From contig JAMOUW010000072.1 of assembly GCA_027067955.1 (NCBI GenBank), positions 1-64,000 on the forward strand: DNA of 64,000 nt, read 5' to 3'. This DNA comes from Thermaceae bacterium (lineage in GTDB: Bacteria; Deinococcota; Deinococci; Deinococcales; Marinithermaceae). The position numbers were made by a program, and so were the translations under genes. Below, piece after piece: positions 36,481 to 45,575 of the stretch. Positions within the stretch are counted from its first letter, which is position 1. Each line of letters opens with the position of its first letter. The notes under the pieces were generated by a model. The model saw nothing but the letters and a program-made list of their open reading frames with translations, had not been told where the DNA came from and did no database searches.

Positions 36481-38045
36481 GATCCCAGAAGTTCGCGGGC
36501 GTGCTCCAGAGCTGTTTTACTGTACGAACCCGAGAGCATCCGCGCCAGTTCACGTACCCGCGCCTCGCCCTCGAGTCTTTCGAGCCGTGCCTGCGCACCA
36601 TCGCGGGCCACCCGGTAATGTGTATCCGCGGCCGCCGCTATTTGCGCCAGGTGTGTAACGACGATCACCTGGCGGTCGCGGGCGAGTCGTGCCAGGCGTT
36701 CGGCCACGGCGACGGCTACCTCGCCACCAATGCCCACATCCACCTCGTCGAAGATTACGGTAGGCGCGTCGCCGCCGGTATGCAGTGCCAGAGCAAGCAT
36801 GATTCGGCTTAGTTCACCGCCGCTGGCGGTTTTTTCCACGGGCGCCGGCGCCAGCTCGGGGCTTGCCGAAAAGAGGAAGCGCACCTCGTCTGCGCCATGG
36901 GGCTCGGGCTCGGGCAGCAACGTTACTTCTACCTTGAACGTGGCTTTGGGCATGCCCAGGGAGCGCAGTTCTTTCTCTACAGCCGGCCCGAGTTTCGTAG
37001 CCGCTTGCAAACGGGCGCGGTGTAGAGCCTCCGCTTCCTGGTCGAGACTTTCGCGCGCTTTGCGGAAGCTGAGCCGCAGCTCTTGCAGCCGTTCCTCGGC
37101 ATTTTCCAGCTCGGCGATTTCGGCTCGCAGTTTTGCCGCGAAGGAAATGACCGCCCCCAAATCGCCTCCGTATTTGCGCTCCAGTCGTTGCAATTCGGCG
37201 ATGCGCCGCTGCACGGCCTCGAGCCGCTCCGGGTCGGCTTCGAGTCCGCCGGCGTATGTTTCGGCTTCGCGAACCACCGCACCGAGTGCCACCGCAATGG
37301 ATTCCAGGTCCCCTGCCAATGAATCGAGCTCGGTCGTGAGCCGGGCCGCCTGATTGAGCTCCCGGGCCGCCTGGTTGACCAGGTCCAGGGCGCTCTCTTC
37401 GGATTCGGACAGCAGCTCGACGGCCTGGCCGAGGTGGCGCAGCAGCTCGTCCACGTGCCCCAAACGCCGGGCTTCGGCCTCCAACTCCTCCATTTCTTCA
37501 GGGTCTGGATCTGCCTGCTCTATCTCGAGCAGCTGGAAGCGCAGCACGTCTAGGCGACGTTCGCGTTCTCCTACCTGGATTTCCAGCCGTGAGATTTCTT
37601 CGGCGAGCTCGCGCCAGCTCTTGTGTGCGGAGCGGTAGTCATCCAAGATCTTTGCGGGAAGAAGACTGTCGAGCATTTCCCGATGCCGGCTGCGGCGGGC
37701 CAGCGCCAGGGCCGCATGCTGGGTGTGAATCGCTATGCGACCGTTCAGTTCGTGCTGCAGTTCGGCCAGCGTCACGACCTCGCCGTCGATCCGGGGCACG
37801 CTGCGGGCGGGCGACACTTTGCGGCTGAACGAACGACCCTCAATCCAGGCGGTTGTCAGGAGCGCGCCGTCTGCGGGTCCGATTAGGCCGGAATCCGCCC
37901 TTGCCCCCAGGAGCAACCCCAGAGCACCTATCAGAATGGATTTTCCGGTTCCGGTTTCGCCCGTAAGCACCGTCAGGCCCTCTCCCGGTTCGAGGGCCGC
38001 CTCGGGGAGGGTGGCAAGGTTCTTTACCTCCAGGCGTTCCAGCAT
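36477..38045 (-). CDS. recN: DNA repair protein RecN
   Basis: SMC-like ATPase for double-strand break repair. 522 aa: Walker A GETGTGKS (29-36), a coiled-coil middle (about 155-355), signature TASGGELSRIMLAL and Walker B TVIFDEVDVGIGG. The leaderless-type start has TAGAAT (38053-38058) 7 nt upstream. It is divergent from the rhodanese-like gene; their -10 boxes are only 3 bp apart. Confidence 0.94.
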   Translation of the reverse strand: MLERLEVKNLATLPEAALEPGEGLTVLTGETGTGKSILIGALGLLLGARADSGLIGPADGALLTTAWIEGRSFSRKVSPARSVPRIDGEVVTLAELQHELNGRIAIHTQHAALALARRSRHREMLDSLLPAKILDDYRSAHKSWRELAEEISRLEIQVGERERRLDVLRFQLLEIEQADPDPEEMEELEAEARRLGHVDELLRHLGQAVELLSESEESALDLVNQAARELNQAARLTTELDSLAGDLESIAVALGAVVREAETYAGGLEADPERLEAVQRRIAELQRLERKYGGDLGAVISFAAKLRAEIAELENAEERLQELRLSFRKARESLDQEAEALHRARLQAATKLGPAVEKELRSLGMPKATFKVEVTLLPEPEPHGADEVRFLFSASPELAPAPVEKTASGGELSRIMLALALHTGGDAPTVIFDEVDVGIGGEVAVAVAERLARLARDRQVIVVTHLAQIAAAADTHYRVARDGAQARLERLEGEARVRELARMLSGSYSKTALEHARELLGS

Positions 38046-38052
38046 CCTCTAG

Positions 38053-38067
38053 ATTCTAGCGTAGACT
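38053..38067. promoter_or_regulatory. Back-to-back -10 boxes for recN and rhodanese-like gene
   Basis: TAGAAT on the minus strand (38053-38058) and TAGACT on the plus strand (38062-38067) are each 7 nt from an ATG. The two start codons are 30 bp apart, so the promoters must overlap and only one polymerase can occupy the site at a time. Confidence 0.5.
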
Positions 38068-38074
38068 GAAATAC

Positions 38075-38368
38075 ATGGAGAGGATCGGGCTGGAGCGCTA
38101 CCACGAATTCCTGCGCCGGGGGGCGCTAGTAATCGTGGTCCAGGATGAAACCCGGCCCTTTAGCGGTCTCTTTCCCGGGGCCGTCGGCCTTTCCTGGTCC
38201 CGCATCCGGCGGGGGGAATACGATCTTCCCCGGGGTCGCCCCTTGCTCGTGCTGTGTGACGAAGGGCGGCTCAGCATGATCGCTGCGCTTTATTTCGAGG
38301 CCGATGGGTATGGCCCGGCTTATGCGCTCGAAGGCGGCCGGCGAGCCCTGGAAGGGACGGTTTTGTGA
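38075..38368 (+). CDS. Rhodanese-like domain protein, 97 aa
   Basis: Small single-domain protein with the rhodanese active loop LVLCDEGRLSMIAA (Cys61) followed by a helix and an ALEGGRRAL end, as in bacterial thiosulfate sulfurtransferases and Cdc25-like folds. It may act as a sulfur carrier. Its stop overlaps the GTG start of the downstream Fe-S protein by 4 bp, so they are coupled. Confidence 0.8.
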   Translation: MERIGLERYHEFLRRGALVIVVQDETRPFSGLFPGAVGLSWSRIRRGEYDLPRGRPLLVLCDEGRLSMIAALYFEADGYGPAYALEGGRRALEGTVL

Positions 38369-39633
38369 ACGCTCTCGACTTGGCAAAGCTGGTTCAGGAC
38401 GCTGAGGCTTGCGTGCGCTGCGGACTGTGCCTTTCGGTATGCCCGACCTACCGTGAAACCCAGCTGGAAATTCAAAGCCCGCGCGGGCGCATCATGCTTT
38501 ACGCCGATCACGCTCAGGGTTTGGTGGATGATCCTCTCAGGGTGCTGGAAGCGGCTTACGATTGTTTGGAATGCCGCGCTTGCCAGACCGTCTGCCCCAA
38601 TGATGTCCGCCCCGGTGAAGCGGCGGTGGACGCCAAGGTGACGCTCCAGGAGGGAAAACCGCAGAGCTGGCTGGTAAAAGCGGCTTTGACTGTTTTTCAT
38701 TATCCGATTCTGATAGACATAGCCAACCTGCTGCTGGTTGCTTACCAGCATCTGGGCTTGCAGGCGCTGGTGCGGCGCACCCGCGCGCTGGAGCGCGTAG
38801 GGTTGGGTAAGCTGCAATTTGCCGAATCCTTGTTGCCCGGACGCCCGATCCATCCCGCCATGCGACTTTTCCACCCACGTCGTGTGCTGCCCCGGGGGGA
38901 GCCTAAGGGCAGGGCTGCGTTCTTCCTGGGCTGCATGATGAATTTGGTCTTTTCCGAATCGTCGAAGGCTGCGGTTGAAGTGGTTCGCCGCAGTGGCTGG
39001 GAGGTAATAATTCCCCGGGAAACAACCTGTTGCGGGGCTCCCCACATCGAAGAAGGCGACTGGTACGGTTTTGAACGTCTGGCAAAAAAGAACCTCGATT
39101 ATTACGGCAAGCTGGATGTCGATTATATCCTCACCGACTGCGCTGCATGCGGTGCTGAGTTAAAGGGTTACGTCAAGCACTTTAAAGCGGATCCCCACTA
39201 TGGCCCTCTCGCAGAACGCGTGGCCTTCAGGACCCGCATGTTCAGCGAGTTCGTGGATGAGGAAGGTTTACCCGGCTCGGCCAGATTTCCTTTCGCTACC
39301 ACACACCAGCACGCTTGCCACGCCTGCCACGCCCAGGGGGTCAAGGAGGAGCCCGAGAGGGTGCTCCGCTTCGCCACCGATTACAGGCCGCTTGAAGGCA
39401 GTACCGAGTGCTGCGGTTCTGCGGGGGTGTACAACCTGACCCATACCGATACCAGCATGCGCATTCTTGAGCGCAAGATGGCCAGCGTAGCGAGGACCTC
39501 CGCTGAGGTGCTGACGGTTGAGAATCCCGGCTGTCTCTTGCAGCTAGACCTGGGTACACGCCGCTACGGACCCGATGTAAGGGTGCGTCATATTGCTGAA
39601 GTAGTACTGGAAGCCATGGAAGACGAAAAGTAG
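38365..39633 (+). CDS. GlcF-like Fe-S oxidoreductase subunit
   Basis: 422 aa. Two 4Fe-4S motifs CVRCGLCLSVCP (about 13-24) and CLECRACQTVCP (about 64-75) are followed by two CCG domains (TTCCGAPHIEEG and TECCGSAGVYN), the pattern of glycolate oxidase subunit GlcF and related heterodisulfide-reductase-like proteins. The GlcD/GlcE partners are not in the window. Paired with a rhodanese-like protein, so a sulfur-linked role is also possible (inference). Confidence 0.82.
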   Translation: MNALDLAKLVQDAEACVRCGLCLSVCPTYRETQLEIQSPRGRIMLYADHAQGLVDDPLRVLEAAYDCLECRACQTVCPNDVRPGEAAVDAKVTLQEGKPQSWLVKAALTVFHYPILIDIANLLLVAYQHLGLQALVRRTRALERVGLGKLQFAESLLPGRPIHPAMRLFHPRRVLPRGEPKGRAAFFLGCMMNLVFSESSKAAVEVVRRSGWEVIIPRETTCCGAPHIEEGDWYGFERLAKKNLDYYGKLDVDYILTDCAACGAELKGYVKHFKADPHYGPLAERVAFRTRMFSEFVDEEGLPGSARFPFATTHQHACHACHAQGVKEEPERVLRFATDYRPLEGSTECCGSAGVYNLTHTDTSMRILERKMASVARTSAEVLTVENPGCLLQLDLGTRRYGPDVRVRHIAEVVLEAMEDEK

Positions 39634-39650
39634 CCGCCGCGGATGGCGGC
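39633..39650 (+). terminator. Weak hairpin after the GlcF-like gene
   Basis: GCCGCC (39633-39638) pairs with GGCGGC (39645-39650) around GCGGAT. The stem starts in the stop codon and no T-run follows, so termination is uncertain. Confidence 0.3.
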
Positions 39651-39657
39651 GGCACTT

Positions 39658-39734
39658 TGGCGGCCCCGACGGGACTCGAACCCGCGATCTCCCACGTGAC
39701 AGGCGGGTGTGTTAACCAACTACACCACGGGGCC
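39658..39734 (-). tRNA. tRNA-Asp (anticodon GTC)
   Basis: Minus-strand cloverleaf: acceptor arms GGCCCCG/CGGGGCC, D-arm GTGTAGTTGGTTAACAC, anticodon stem CCCGC/GTGGG with loop CTGTCAC giving GTC, and T-arm GGTTCGAGTCC. CCA is encoded at 39658-39660. Confidence 0.95.
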
Positions 39735-39760
39735 CTGCCTCATGCAGTATAGGCGGGGCT

Positions 39761-40201
39761 CTAACTGCTGTCAACGTGTTTTTCGGCGAGGTAGGCAAGG
39801 GCGTAGCGGTACCCCAGGGGGCCGAGGCCGCTGATCTGACCTGTAGCGGCGGCGGCCGTGACGCTGCGCTTGCGGAAGTCTTCCCGCGCGTGGATATTGC
39901 TGAGATGTACCTCTACCACCGGAAGGGGCTGTGCGGCGATTGCGTCTAAAAGCGCGTAGCTGTAATGGCTCAGGGCAGCGGGGTTGATCACGATACCCAA
40001 GAATCCTTCAGCCTGAGCCTGCTGTATCCAGTCGATAAGCTGGCCTTCGTAGTTTGATTGCCGAAGTGTAACGGCTACATTGAGTTCCGCGGCCCAATTT
40101 TCTATCTGTTCCTCCAGGTCTTCGAGGCTAAAGTGTCCGTATATTTCAGGCTGGCGGGTCCCGAGCAGGTTGAGATTTGGTCCGTTGATCACCAGGATCA
40201 T
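39761..40201 (-). CDS. aroQ: 3-dehydroquinate dehydratase, type II
   Basis: Third step of the shikimate pathway, 146 aa. Motifs NGPNLNLLGTRQPEIYG (start), QSNYEGQLIDWI and NPAALSHYSYALLDAI with the conserved His, then EVHLSNIHAREDFR. It begins 9 nt after aroB with a good GGAGG ribosome site and is the last gene of the aroC-K-B-Q run. Confidence 0.93.
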   Translation of the reverse strand: MILVINGPNLNLLGTRQPEIYGHFSLEDLEEQIENWAAELNVAVTLRQSNYEGQLIDWIQQAQAEGFLGIVINPAALSHYSYALLDAIAAQPLPVVEVHLSNIHAREDFRKRSVTAAAATGQISGLGPLGYRYALAYLAEKHVDSS

Positions 40202-40210
40202 TAGCGCCTC

Positions 40211-41245
40211 CTATCCAGGATAACCCCGCACCCATTCCCGCCAGGTTGCAAAGACTTCTTGCAGCAAATTTTCGGGCATCGTTCGAATACGCACGTCGCC
40301 CGGAGCATGAGGTACGACCCAGTTGAGGATGCCGCTGCGACTTTTCTTGTCGCGCGCAATGAATGCCGCGAGTTCCTCCCAGCTATCGTCAGGTGGCGCT
40401 GGAGCACCCGTCCAGCGCAGAAGTTTTTCTATCTGCCCGCTGAGATCCGCACCCCCGAGAGCGCGACCGAGCAGGGCCGCAAAAAGCATTCCCCAGGCGA
40501 CGGCATGCCCGTGAGAAAGAGAGTGCCCGGCCGCAGCCTCAAGGGCGTGCGCCAGGGTATGGCCCAGATTTAGTCGCATTCTCTCATCGCTCTCTTTAAA
40601 ATCGCGCTCTACTATTTCTATTTTTACCTTTACGGCCCGGGCCAGATAGTTTTCTAGGGCGGGGTGGGTGGGGGAGAGTTCCCAGGGTGCGAGCAGCGTT
40701 TCGTCGCCGGCTATGATGCCGTGTTTGAAGGCCTCGACCAGGCCTTCCCGAAAGATTGCTTGGGGTAGCGTGGACAAAGCTTCCAGCTCGGCGTGGACGC
40801 TGCGAGGAGGGTGAAATGCTCCCACCAGGTTTTTGCCTTCCGGCAGGTTCAGGCCCGTTTTCCCCCCAACGGCCGCATCCACGATCGCAAGCGTGGTTGT
40901 GGGCCAGGCCCGCCAGGGAACTCCGCGCATGTAGCTAGCTGCCACGAATCCAGCCAGGTCGGTGATGGTGCCTCCGCCTACCGCCCACACTTCGGTATCG
41001 CGCGGGTACCCGTTGCGGGCGAGCTCGCGTAAAAGATAGTCGAAAACCGCAATTCGTTTGCTTGCTTCGCCCCCTTTTACGGGCAATATCAGCAGCGGTC
41101 GCGCGGCATCCGCGATTCTGTGGGCGAGCCGTTCGACATTGGGGTCGTAGATCAGCGCGACCGGCCCCGCAGCCTGGGGAATTTCGAGCCCGCGGCCAAT
41201 AAAGACCGGATGATCGTGCGGTGGGGATACCCTGAGGTTATGCAT
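40211..41245 (-). CDS. aroB: 3-dehydroquinate synthase
   Basis: Second shikimate step, NAD- and metal-dependent conversion of DAHP to dehydroquinate. 344 aa. The NAD site GGGTITDLAGFVAA and metal ligands (Glu in LVEAFKHGII, His in LGHTLAHALEAAAGH, His in SHGHAVAWG) are present. It overlaps aroK by 8 bp. Confidence 0.93.
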   Translation of the reverse strand: MHNLRVSPPHDHPVFIGRGLEIPQAAGPVALIYDPNVERLAHRIADAARPLLILPVKGGEASKRIAVFDYLLRELARNGYPRDTEVWAVGGGTITDLAGFVAASYMRGVPWRAWPTTTLAIVDAAVGGKTGLNLPEGKNLVGAFHPPRSVHAELEALSTLPQAIFREGLVEAFKHGIIAGDETLLAPWELSPTHPALENYLARAVKVKIEIVERDFKESDERMRLNLGHTLAHALEAAAGHSLSHGHAVAWGMLFAALLGRALGGADLSGQIEKLLRWTGAPAPPDDSWEELAAFIARDKKSRSGILNWVVPHAPGDVRIRTMPENLLQEVFATWREWVRGYPG

Positions 41246-41792
41246 TGCCGTTTCCCGCTCTCATCCATAACTTCTCTATCAGTTCCTTGACCACTTCGCG
41301 TGCAGGGCGGCCATCAGTAGAAGCATGGATATGTGCTTCGTTGTATATGGCTTCTCGCTCAGCCATTAGCCGCCGTATTTTTTCCAGCGCGTCTCCGGTG
41401 GCGAGAAGGGGGCGCTGTCCCGGCTTGCGCAGCACGCGCGTATGCACGGTTTCCGGGCTGGCCCAGAGAGCTATTACGGGACCGCGCTCGAGTAGCAGCT
41501 GGCGGTTTTCCGGGTTGGTATAGGTACCGCCGCCCAGCGAGAGTACGAGATTGTCGCGCTGTATCAGCTCCCGCACTGCCTCAGCTTCCATTTCGCGGAA
41601 GGATTCCTCCCCTATGTAGCGAAAAATATCCGCTACGGAGAGGCCGGTTTGGCGCTCGATGTAGCGGTCCAGGTCTACGAAGTGGAGCATCAGCTCCTGG
41701 GCCAGCTCCCTTCCAATTCTGGTTTTGCCCACGCCCATAAAGCCCGTAAGCGCCACCCAGGATGTGGGCCGGGGATGATGAATACGGGCCAT
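41238..41792 (-). CDS. aroK: Shikimate kinase
   Basis: Phosphorylates shikimate with ATP. 184 aa, P-loop GFMGVGKT (18-25), shikimate-binding Asp/Arg in DLDRYIERQTG, and GGG in LSLGGGTYTNPE, lid RPLLATG. It shares one base with the aroC stop. Confidence 0.93.
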   Translation of the reverse strand: MARIHHPRPTSWVALTGFMGVGKTRIGRELAQELMLHFVDLDRYIERQTGLSVADIFRYIGEESFREMEAEAVRELIQRDNLVLSLGGGTYTNPENRQLLLERGPVIALWASPETVHTRVLRKPGQRPLLATGDALEKIRRLMAEREAIYNEAHIHASTDGRPAREVVKELIEKLWMRAGNGNA

Positions 41793-42961
41793 CAGTAGCT
41801 CCGGACCCGTTCCCTGTAGGTTTCCACGCGCTCGCTTATTTCCTTGAAGGTGTCCCCTCCGAACTTTTCCAGGTAAGCGTCGGCGAGCACAATGGCAACC
41901 AGAGCTTCTAGGATTACGCTGGCGGCAGGGACGGCGGTGACGTCGGAACGTTCGCGGGCGGCATCGGCTACCTCATGGGAAACCACATCCACGGTGGGCA
42001 GCGGGGTCATCAGCGTGGCAATGGGTTTCAGAGCGGCGCGTACGATGAGCTCTTCACCGGTGGTCATACCAGCCTCTAGGCCGCCTGCGCGATTGGTTTT
42101 CCGGTACCAGCCGCGTTCTTCATCCCGAAAAATGGCATCATGTACTTCGGAGCCGGGACGTCCGGCGCTGGCGAATCCTTCTCCGACCTCTACCCCCTTG
42201 ATGGCAGGGATCGACATAGCCATCTGTGCAATACGGCCGTCCAGTTTGCGGTCAAACTGGACGTAGCTGCCCAGCCCGGGTACCAGTCCCCGGTAGCGTA
42301 CCTCCAGCAGGCCGCCGAGAGTATCACCTGTGTTTCTGGCAGCGTCTATACGGTGTACCGCTTCCTGCTCGGCCGCTGAGTCGGTCATGCGCAAGCGGCT
42401 GGCTTCGATACGCTCGCGTAGCTCCCATGAGAAGGGGACGCGGGATTCTATCCCCCCCAGCATTGGAACATACCCCAGACTTTCCACGCCAAGCAATGTC
42501 AACAGTTTGTGGGCGACGGCGCCAACAGCTACGCGTATTGCGGTTTCCCGAGCAGAGGCACGTTCAAGCACGTCGCGCAGATCCTTGTGGCCGTATTTGA
42601 TGCCACCCGTCAGGTCGGCATGGCCCGGTCTGGGTGTGGTGAGGGCGCGCTTGCGTGGCTTGCCGCCCGGTGCCGGGTCCATCACTTCCTGCCAGTTTTT
42701 CCAATCGCGATTCTCGATGATCAGCGTGAGGGGCGCACCCGTGGTGTAGCCGGCCCGAACGCCGGAAGCAAGGACAACACGGTCGCTTTCGATCTGCATG
42801 CGTCGCCCGCGTCCGTAGCCCCCCTGCCTTCTTGCGAGCCAGGGGTCTATGTCTGTCGCTGCCAGGGGTACACCGGCCGGCAGGCCGTCTACCACTGCTG
42901 TCAGCTGCATACCGTGTGACTCCCCGGCGGATAGAAATCTGAGACTCACGTTATCCAGCAT
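41792..42961 (-). CDS. aroC: Chorismate synthase
   Basis: Makes chorismate from EPSP with reduced FMN. 389 aa with family motifs SAGESHGMQLTAVVDGLPAG, GRGRRMQIESD and the C-terminal VPAASVILEALVAIVLADAYLEKFGGD. The ATG at 42961 begins the conserved MLDNVSLRFLSAGESHG; the frame is open 8 codons further. The gene lies 56 bp after pilQ with a hairpin between, a placement that mirrors the pil-aro linkage of many bacteria. Confidence 0.95.
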   Translation of the reverse strand: MLDNVSLRFLSAGESHGMQLTAVVDGLPAGVPLAATDIDPWLARRQGGYGRGRRMQIESDRVVLASGVRAGYTTGAPLTLIIENRDWKNWQEVMDPAPGGKPRKRALTTPRPGHADLTGGIKYGHKDLRDVLERASARETAIRVAVGAVAHKLLTLLGVESLGYVPMLGGIESRVPFSWELRERIEASRLRMTDSAAEQEAVHRIDAARNTGDTLGGLLEVRYRGLVPGLGSYVQFDRKLDGRIAQMAMSIPAIKGVEVGEGFASAGRPGSEVHDAIFRDEERGWYRKTNRAGGLEAGMTTGEELIVRAALKPIATLMTPLPTVDVVSHEVADAARERSDVTAVPAASVILEALVAIVLADAYLEKFGGDTFKEISERVETYRERVRSY

Positions 42962-42972
42962 AAAAGGAATCC

Positions 42973-42993
42973 GCCCCGCTAACAAGGCGGGGC
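42973..42993 (-). terminator. Hairpin between pilQ and aroC
   Basis: GCCCCGC (42973-42979) pairs with GCGGGGC (42987-42993). On the minus strand it is followed by GGATTCCTTTT, a delayed T-run. It may end or attenuate pil transcription before aroC. Confidence 0.5.
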
Positions 42994-43017
42994 AGATGAT
43001 TGGAGGCGGTCCCTCGG

Positions 43018-44754
43018 CTAGTTGGAGCCCGAACCGGAGCCTGAGCCAGAACCTGAGCCGGAGTCCGAGCCAGAGCCGGAACCGGAACCGGAACCGGAGT
43101 CGGAACCACCCTCGTTCGAGCCGCCGTTCTCATTCGAGCCGCCGTTCTCGGATTCGCCTGATTGCTGGTTCGTCTCGTCCGAGCTGCCAGATTCGCTGCT
43201 GGTGGCGGTTCCGCTAACCTCGGTGGTTTCGCCCACCTGTACAGTCTCGGTTTCTTCGACTATGTCATTGACGATATTAGCCGTCATGACTATCAGCAGC
43301 TCGTTGTCTTTGTTCTCTATGTGGGTGCTCTTGAAGAGGTTGCCCAGAATAGGGATGTTCATGAGGATGGGAACACCCTGGGTGGTCCTGTCGCGCTTCG
43401 TCTGGATCAATCCGCCGAGAACCGCGGTCTGGCCGTTATCCAGGCGCAGGACGGTTTCGGCTTTTTGCTTTGAGAGGACGTCCACGTCACCGTCTACCGC
43501 GTTGCGCTCCTTGATGTCCGATACTTCGGCTTCGACCTTGAGAATGATCTGACGGTCCGCGGTGATCTGCGGCGTTACGCGGACTATAACACCCACGTCG
43601 AAGGGTATCTTTTCAGTCTTGTTGCCCACCACCCTTTTGATGAATATCGTAAAACCAGACTGGATGTAACCGCTCTGGTTATTGAGGACGGTGATGTTCG
43701 AGTCGTTGACAGTGCGCGAGAGCCCCTGTTTTTCCAGCGCTTCCAGCGTGGCCACGATGTTGAGCGAAGCCAGGCTGCGGGTCGCATCGAAAATTAGCGA
43801 AAGGCCGCTGTCGAGTATACTGCCGACCAGGTTTCCGCCGGAAAGAGTGTTCCACTTCAGGCCCAGGTTGCGAACCAGGGTTTTGGAAACTTCTTGAATG
43901 CGGACCTGGACATTGACCTGCTGAACGGGGAAGTCCAGCTTCTTGAGCAGCTCTTCCACCAGCAGCAGCTGTCTTTCGGTTCCCGTGACGATCAGGGTGT
44001 TGGTGCGTTCGTCTGCGACAATGCTGATCTTCGTTTTAACAGGAAGCACGGCCTTGGCGGGTTGACCTTTGGCTGCGGGTTTTCCGGCCGGTCCCGCCTG
44101 TTGGGCCTGCAAAGCCTGGGACAGGACATCGGCGACCTCGGTCGCCTTGGCGTGCGAGAGGCGGAAGGTGCGCTGGTAGATGGGGATGCCGCCGTCGGGT
44201 GAGAGTATTTGCGCGAGGATGCTTTGCACTTCCTCGTGCTGTTCTTCGTTGCCGCGTACGGCAAGAACTTTCTGACCGGGCACGAGGGTGATGGTTATCC
44301 CGGGAACTTCTTGCATCAGGAACTCTGCCACCTGGGCGGGGTCGCCTGAGGGGACCGGATAGAACTTGCGTATGTAACCCTCTTCGCTTGGTTCTTCGTC
44401 TGGTTCGTGCACCACACGCTGGATCACGTGGGGTGGGGCTACGAGGATGACGTCGTTTTCAAGCAATACATAATCGAGCCTGCCATCGCTGTAGGTATCA
44501 ATTAACAGCTGCCAGAGCTGGCGGAAGGGCTTATCAATCCAGTCGAGCTTGATTACAATCGCGGGGATGTCCCGCAACATCGGGGTCAGCTTCACGCTGC
44601 GAGCCGCGCCGTCCAGCACGGCTTCAAGTGGCATTCCTGCCGGGCCCGTACGCAGGGTAACCGGGACATCGTAGCGCGGGTCGTCAGGAAGGTTGCCGGC
44701 CAGCGCCAGGCCGAACACCAGGATGAACAGGGCCAACAGTCGTTTCATACTCAT
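43018..44754 (-). CDS. pilQ: Type IV pilus and DNA-uptake secretin PilQ
   Basis: Outer-membrane channel for pili and natural transformation, 578 aa. Signal peptide 1-19; N-domains (about 90-300) with a Pro/Ala/Lys-rich insert (about 220-245); secretin core with VPILMNIPILGNLFKS and the DNGQTAVLGGLIQT segment. Unusual: the last 60-70 residues are a low-complexity Ser/Gly/Glu/Asn tail ending in SGSGSGSG repeats. The gene is shorter than the roughly 750-aa Thermus thermophilus PilQ. It overlaps pilW by 4 bp. Confidence 0.92.
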   Translation of the reverse strand: MSMKRLLALFILVFGLALAGNLPDDPRYDVPVTLRTGPAGMPLEAVLDGAARSVKLTPMLRDIPAIVIKLDWIDKPFRQLWQLLIDTYSDGRLDYVLLENDVILVAPPHVIQRVVHEPDEEPSEEGYIRKFYPVPSGDPAQVAEFLMQEVPGITITLVPGQKVLAVRGNEEQHEEVQSILAQILSPDGGIPIYQRTFRLSHAKATEVADVLSQALQAQQAGPAGKPAAKGQPAKAVLPVKTKISIVADERTNTLIVTGTERQLLLVEELLKKLDFPVQQVNVQVRIQEVSKTLVRNLGLKWNTLSGGNLVGSILDSGLSLIFDATRSLASLNIVATLEALEKQGLSRTVNDSNITVLNNQSGYIQSGFTIFIKRVVGNKTEKIPFDVGVIVRVTPQITADRQIILKVEAEVSDIKERNAVDGDVDVLSKQKAETVLRLDNGQTAVLGGLIQTKRDRTTQGVPILMNIPILGNLFKSTHIENKDNELLIVMTANIVNDIVEETETVQVGETTEVSGTATSSESGSSDETNQQSGESENGGSNENGGSNEGGSDSGSGSGSGSGSDSGSGSGSGSGSGSN

Positions 44755-45575
44755 TCACCGCCTCCAAGTTCAAGCGTAAGGGTGTGGGTACCGCTACCAT
44801 CTACGAGCAGAGCTCTTTCTGCAGTGATAGTTTTTACGAGGACGTTATTGCCGGGGAAGGTCTGCCCCACAGGCAGGGCCAGGTATCCGTTAGCGGTCTT
44901 GAAGATAGCAACGCTCACAGGACCCAGTGCCACACCGTCGAGATGCAAACCGTACATTCTAGCCCATTGATCAAGTGGGTTCACGTTGGGGGGAGTCTTG
45001 GTAGGCACCGGCGGTGGCGCCCCTGGGGTATTGACCTCCGCCAGCGGTTCCACTTTGCGGTCGAGAACCGAAAGCTTGATGGGCAGCGCCCCCTGGCCGA
45101 AGCCGACTGGAGGTGCGCCGGGCGTACCATTTGGGGTTACGAACTTGGGTTGGGGCATGTTCGAAGGCAACCCCTGGCCAGGAGTAACCGGGATCGGCCG
45201 CTGTGATGTAGGTGTTCCATGTGGGCGGTTGGCGCTGGCAACCTTAGGCGGCCGCAGCTGTACGAAAGGATTTGGCGGCGTGCTTGCACTGGCCAGCATG
45301 GCAGCTTCTTCGCCATCCTCGCTTTCGAGCGGGAACTCCTCGGGAGAGTCGGTTACCAGGAAGGGTATGGGCAGCACCTGCAGCGTGCGCGCGCTGGTGG
45401 TGACGGGGGTAGAAGGGGGGAGGGCCCTGGTTTCCTGCTCGAAGTCGGGCGGCGACTGGAATATATCTTCCTCGCTGCCGCCGCTGGGGTTGAAGAAGAG
45501 ACCGTACCAGACCGCCAGGGCCGCTACCAAAAGGGCCAAGAGAAGGAGGATGCGCGTACTCTGACTCATTTTCAT
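44751..45575 (-). CDS. pilW: Pilus biogenesis protein PilW (Thermus type)
   Basis: 274 aa; N-terminal membrane helix (about 8-28), a long Pro/Thr-rich linker (about 30-195) and a C-terminal beta domain (WARMYGLHLDGVALGPVSVA to the end) like PilP. In Thermus, PilW is needed for secretin assembly and DNA uptake. Position between pilO and pilQ agrees. The call is by synteny and architecture. Confidence 0.82.
   Translation of the reverse strand: MKMSQSTRILLLLALLVAALAVWYGLFFNPSGGSEEDIFQSPPDFEQETRALPPSTPVTTSARTLQVLPIPFLVTDSPEEFPLESEDGEEAAMLASASTPPNPFVQLRPPKVASANRPHGTPTSQRPIPVTPGQGLPSNMPQPKFVTPNGTPGAPPVGFGQGALPIKLSVLDRKVEPLAEVNTPGAPPPVPTKTPPNVNPLDQWARMYGLHLDGVALGPVSVAIFKTANGYLALPVGQTFPGNNVLVKTITAERALLVDGSGTHTLTLELGGGE

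Noticed and set aside
35483-36601. 372-aa version of LrgB
   Set aside because: The N-terminal 149 residues overlap lrgA and recN in another frame; LrgB homology starts at 36154.
43022-43552. Plus-strand protein with Glu-Pro repeats
   Set aside because: It is the reverse complement of the SG-repeat tail of pilQ.
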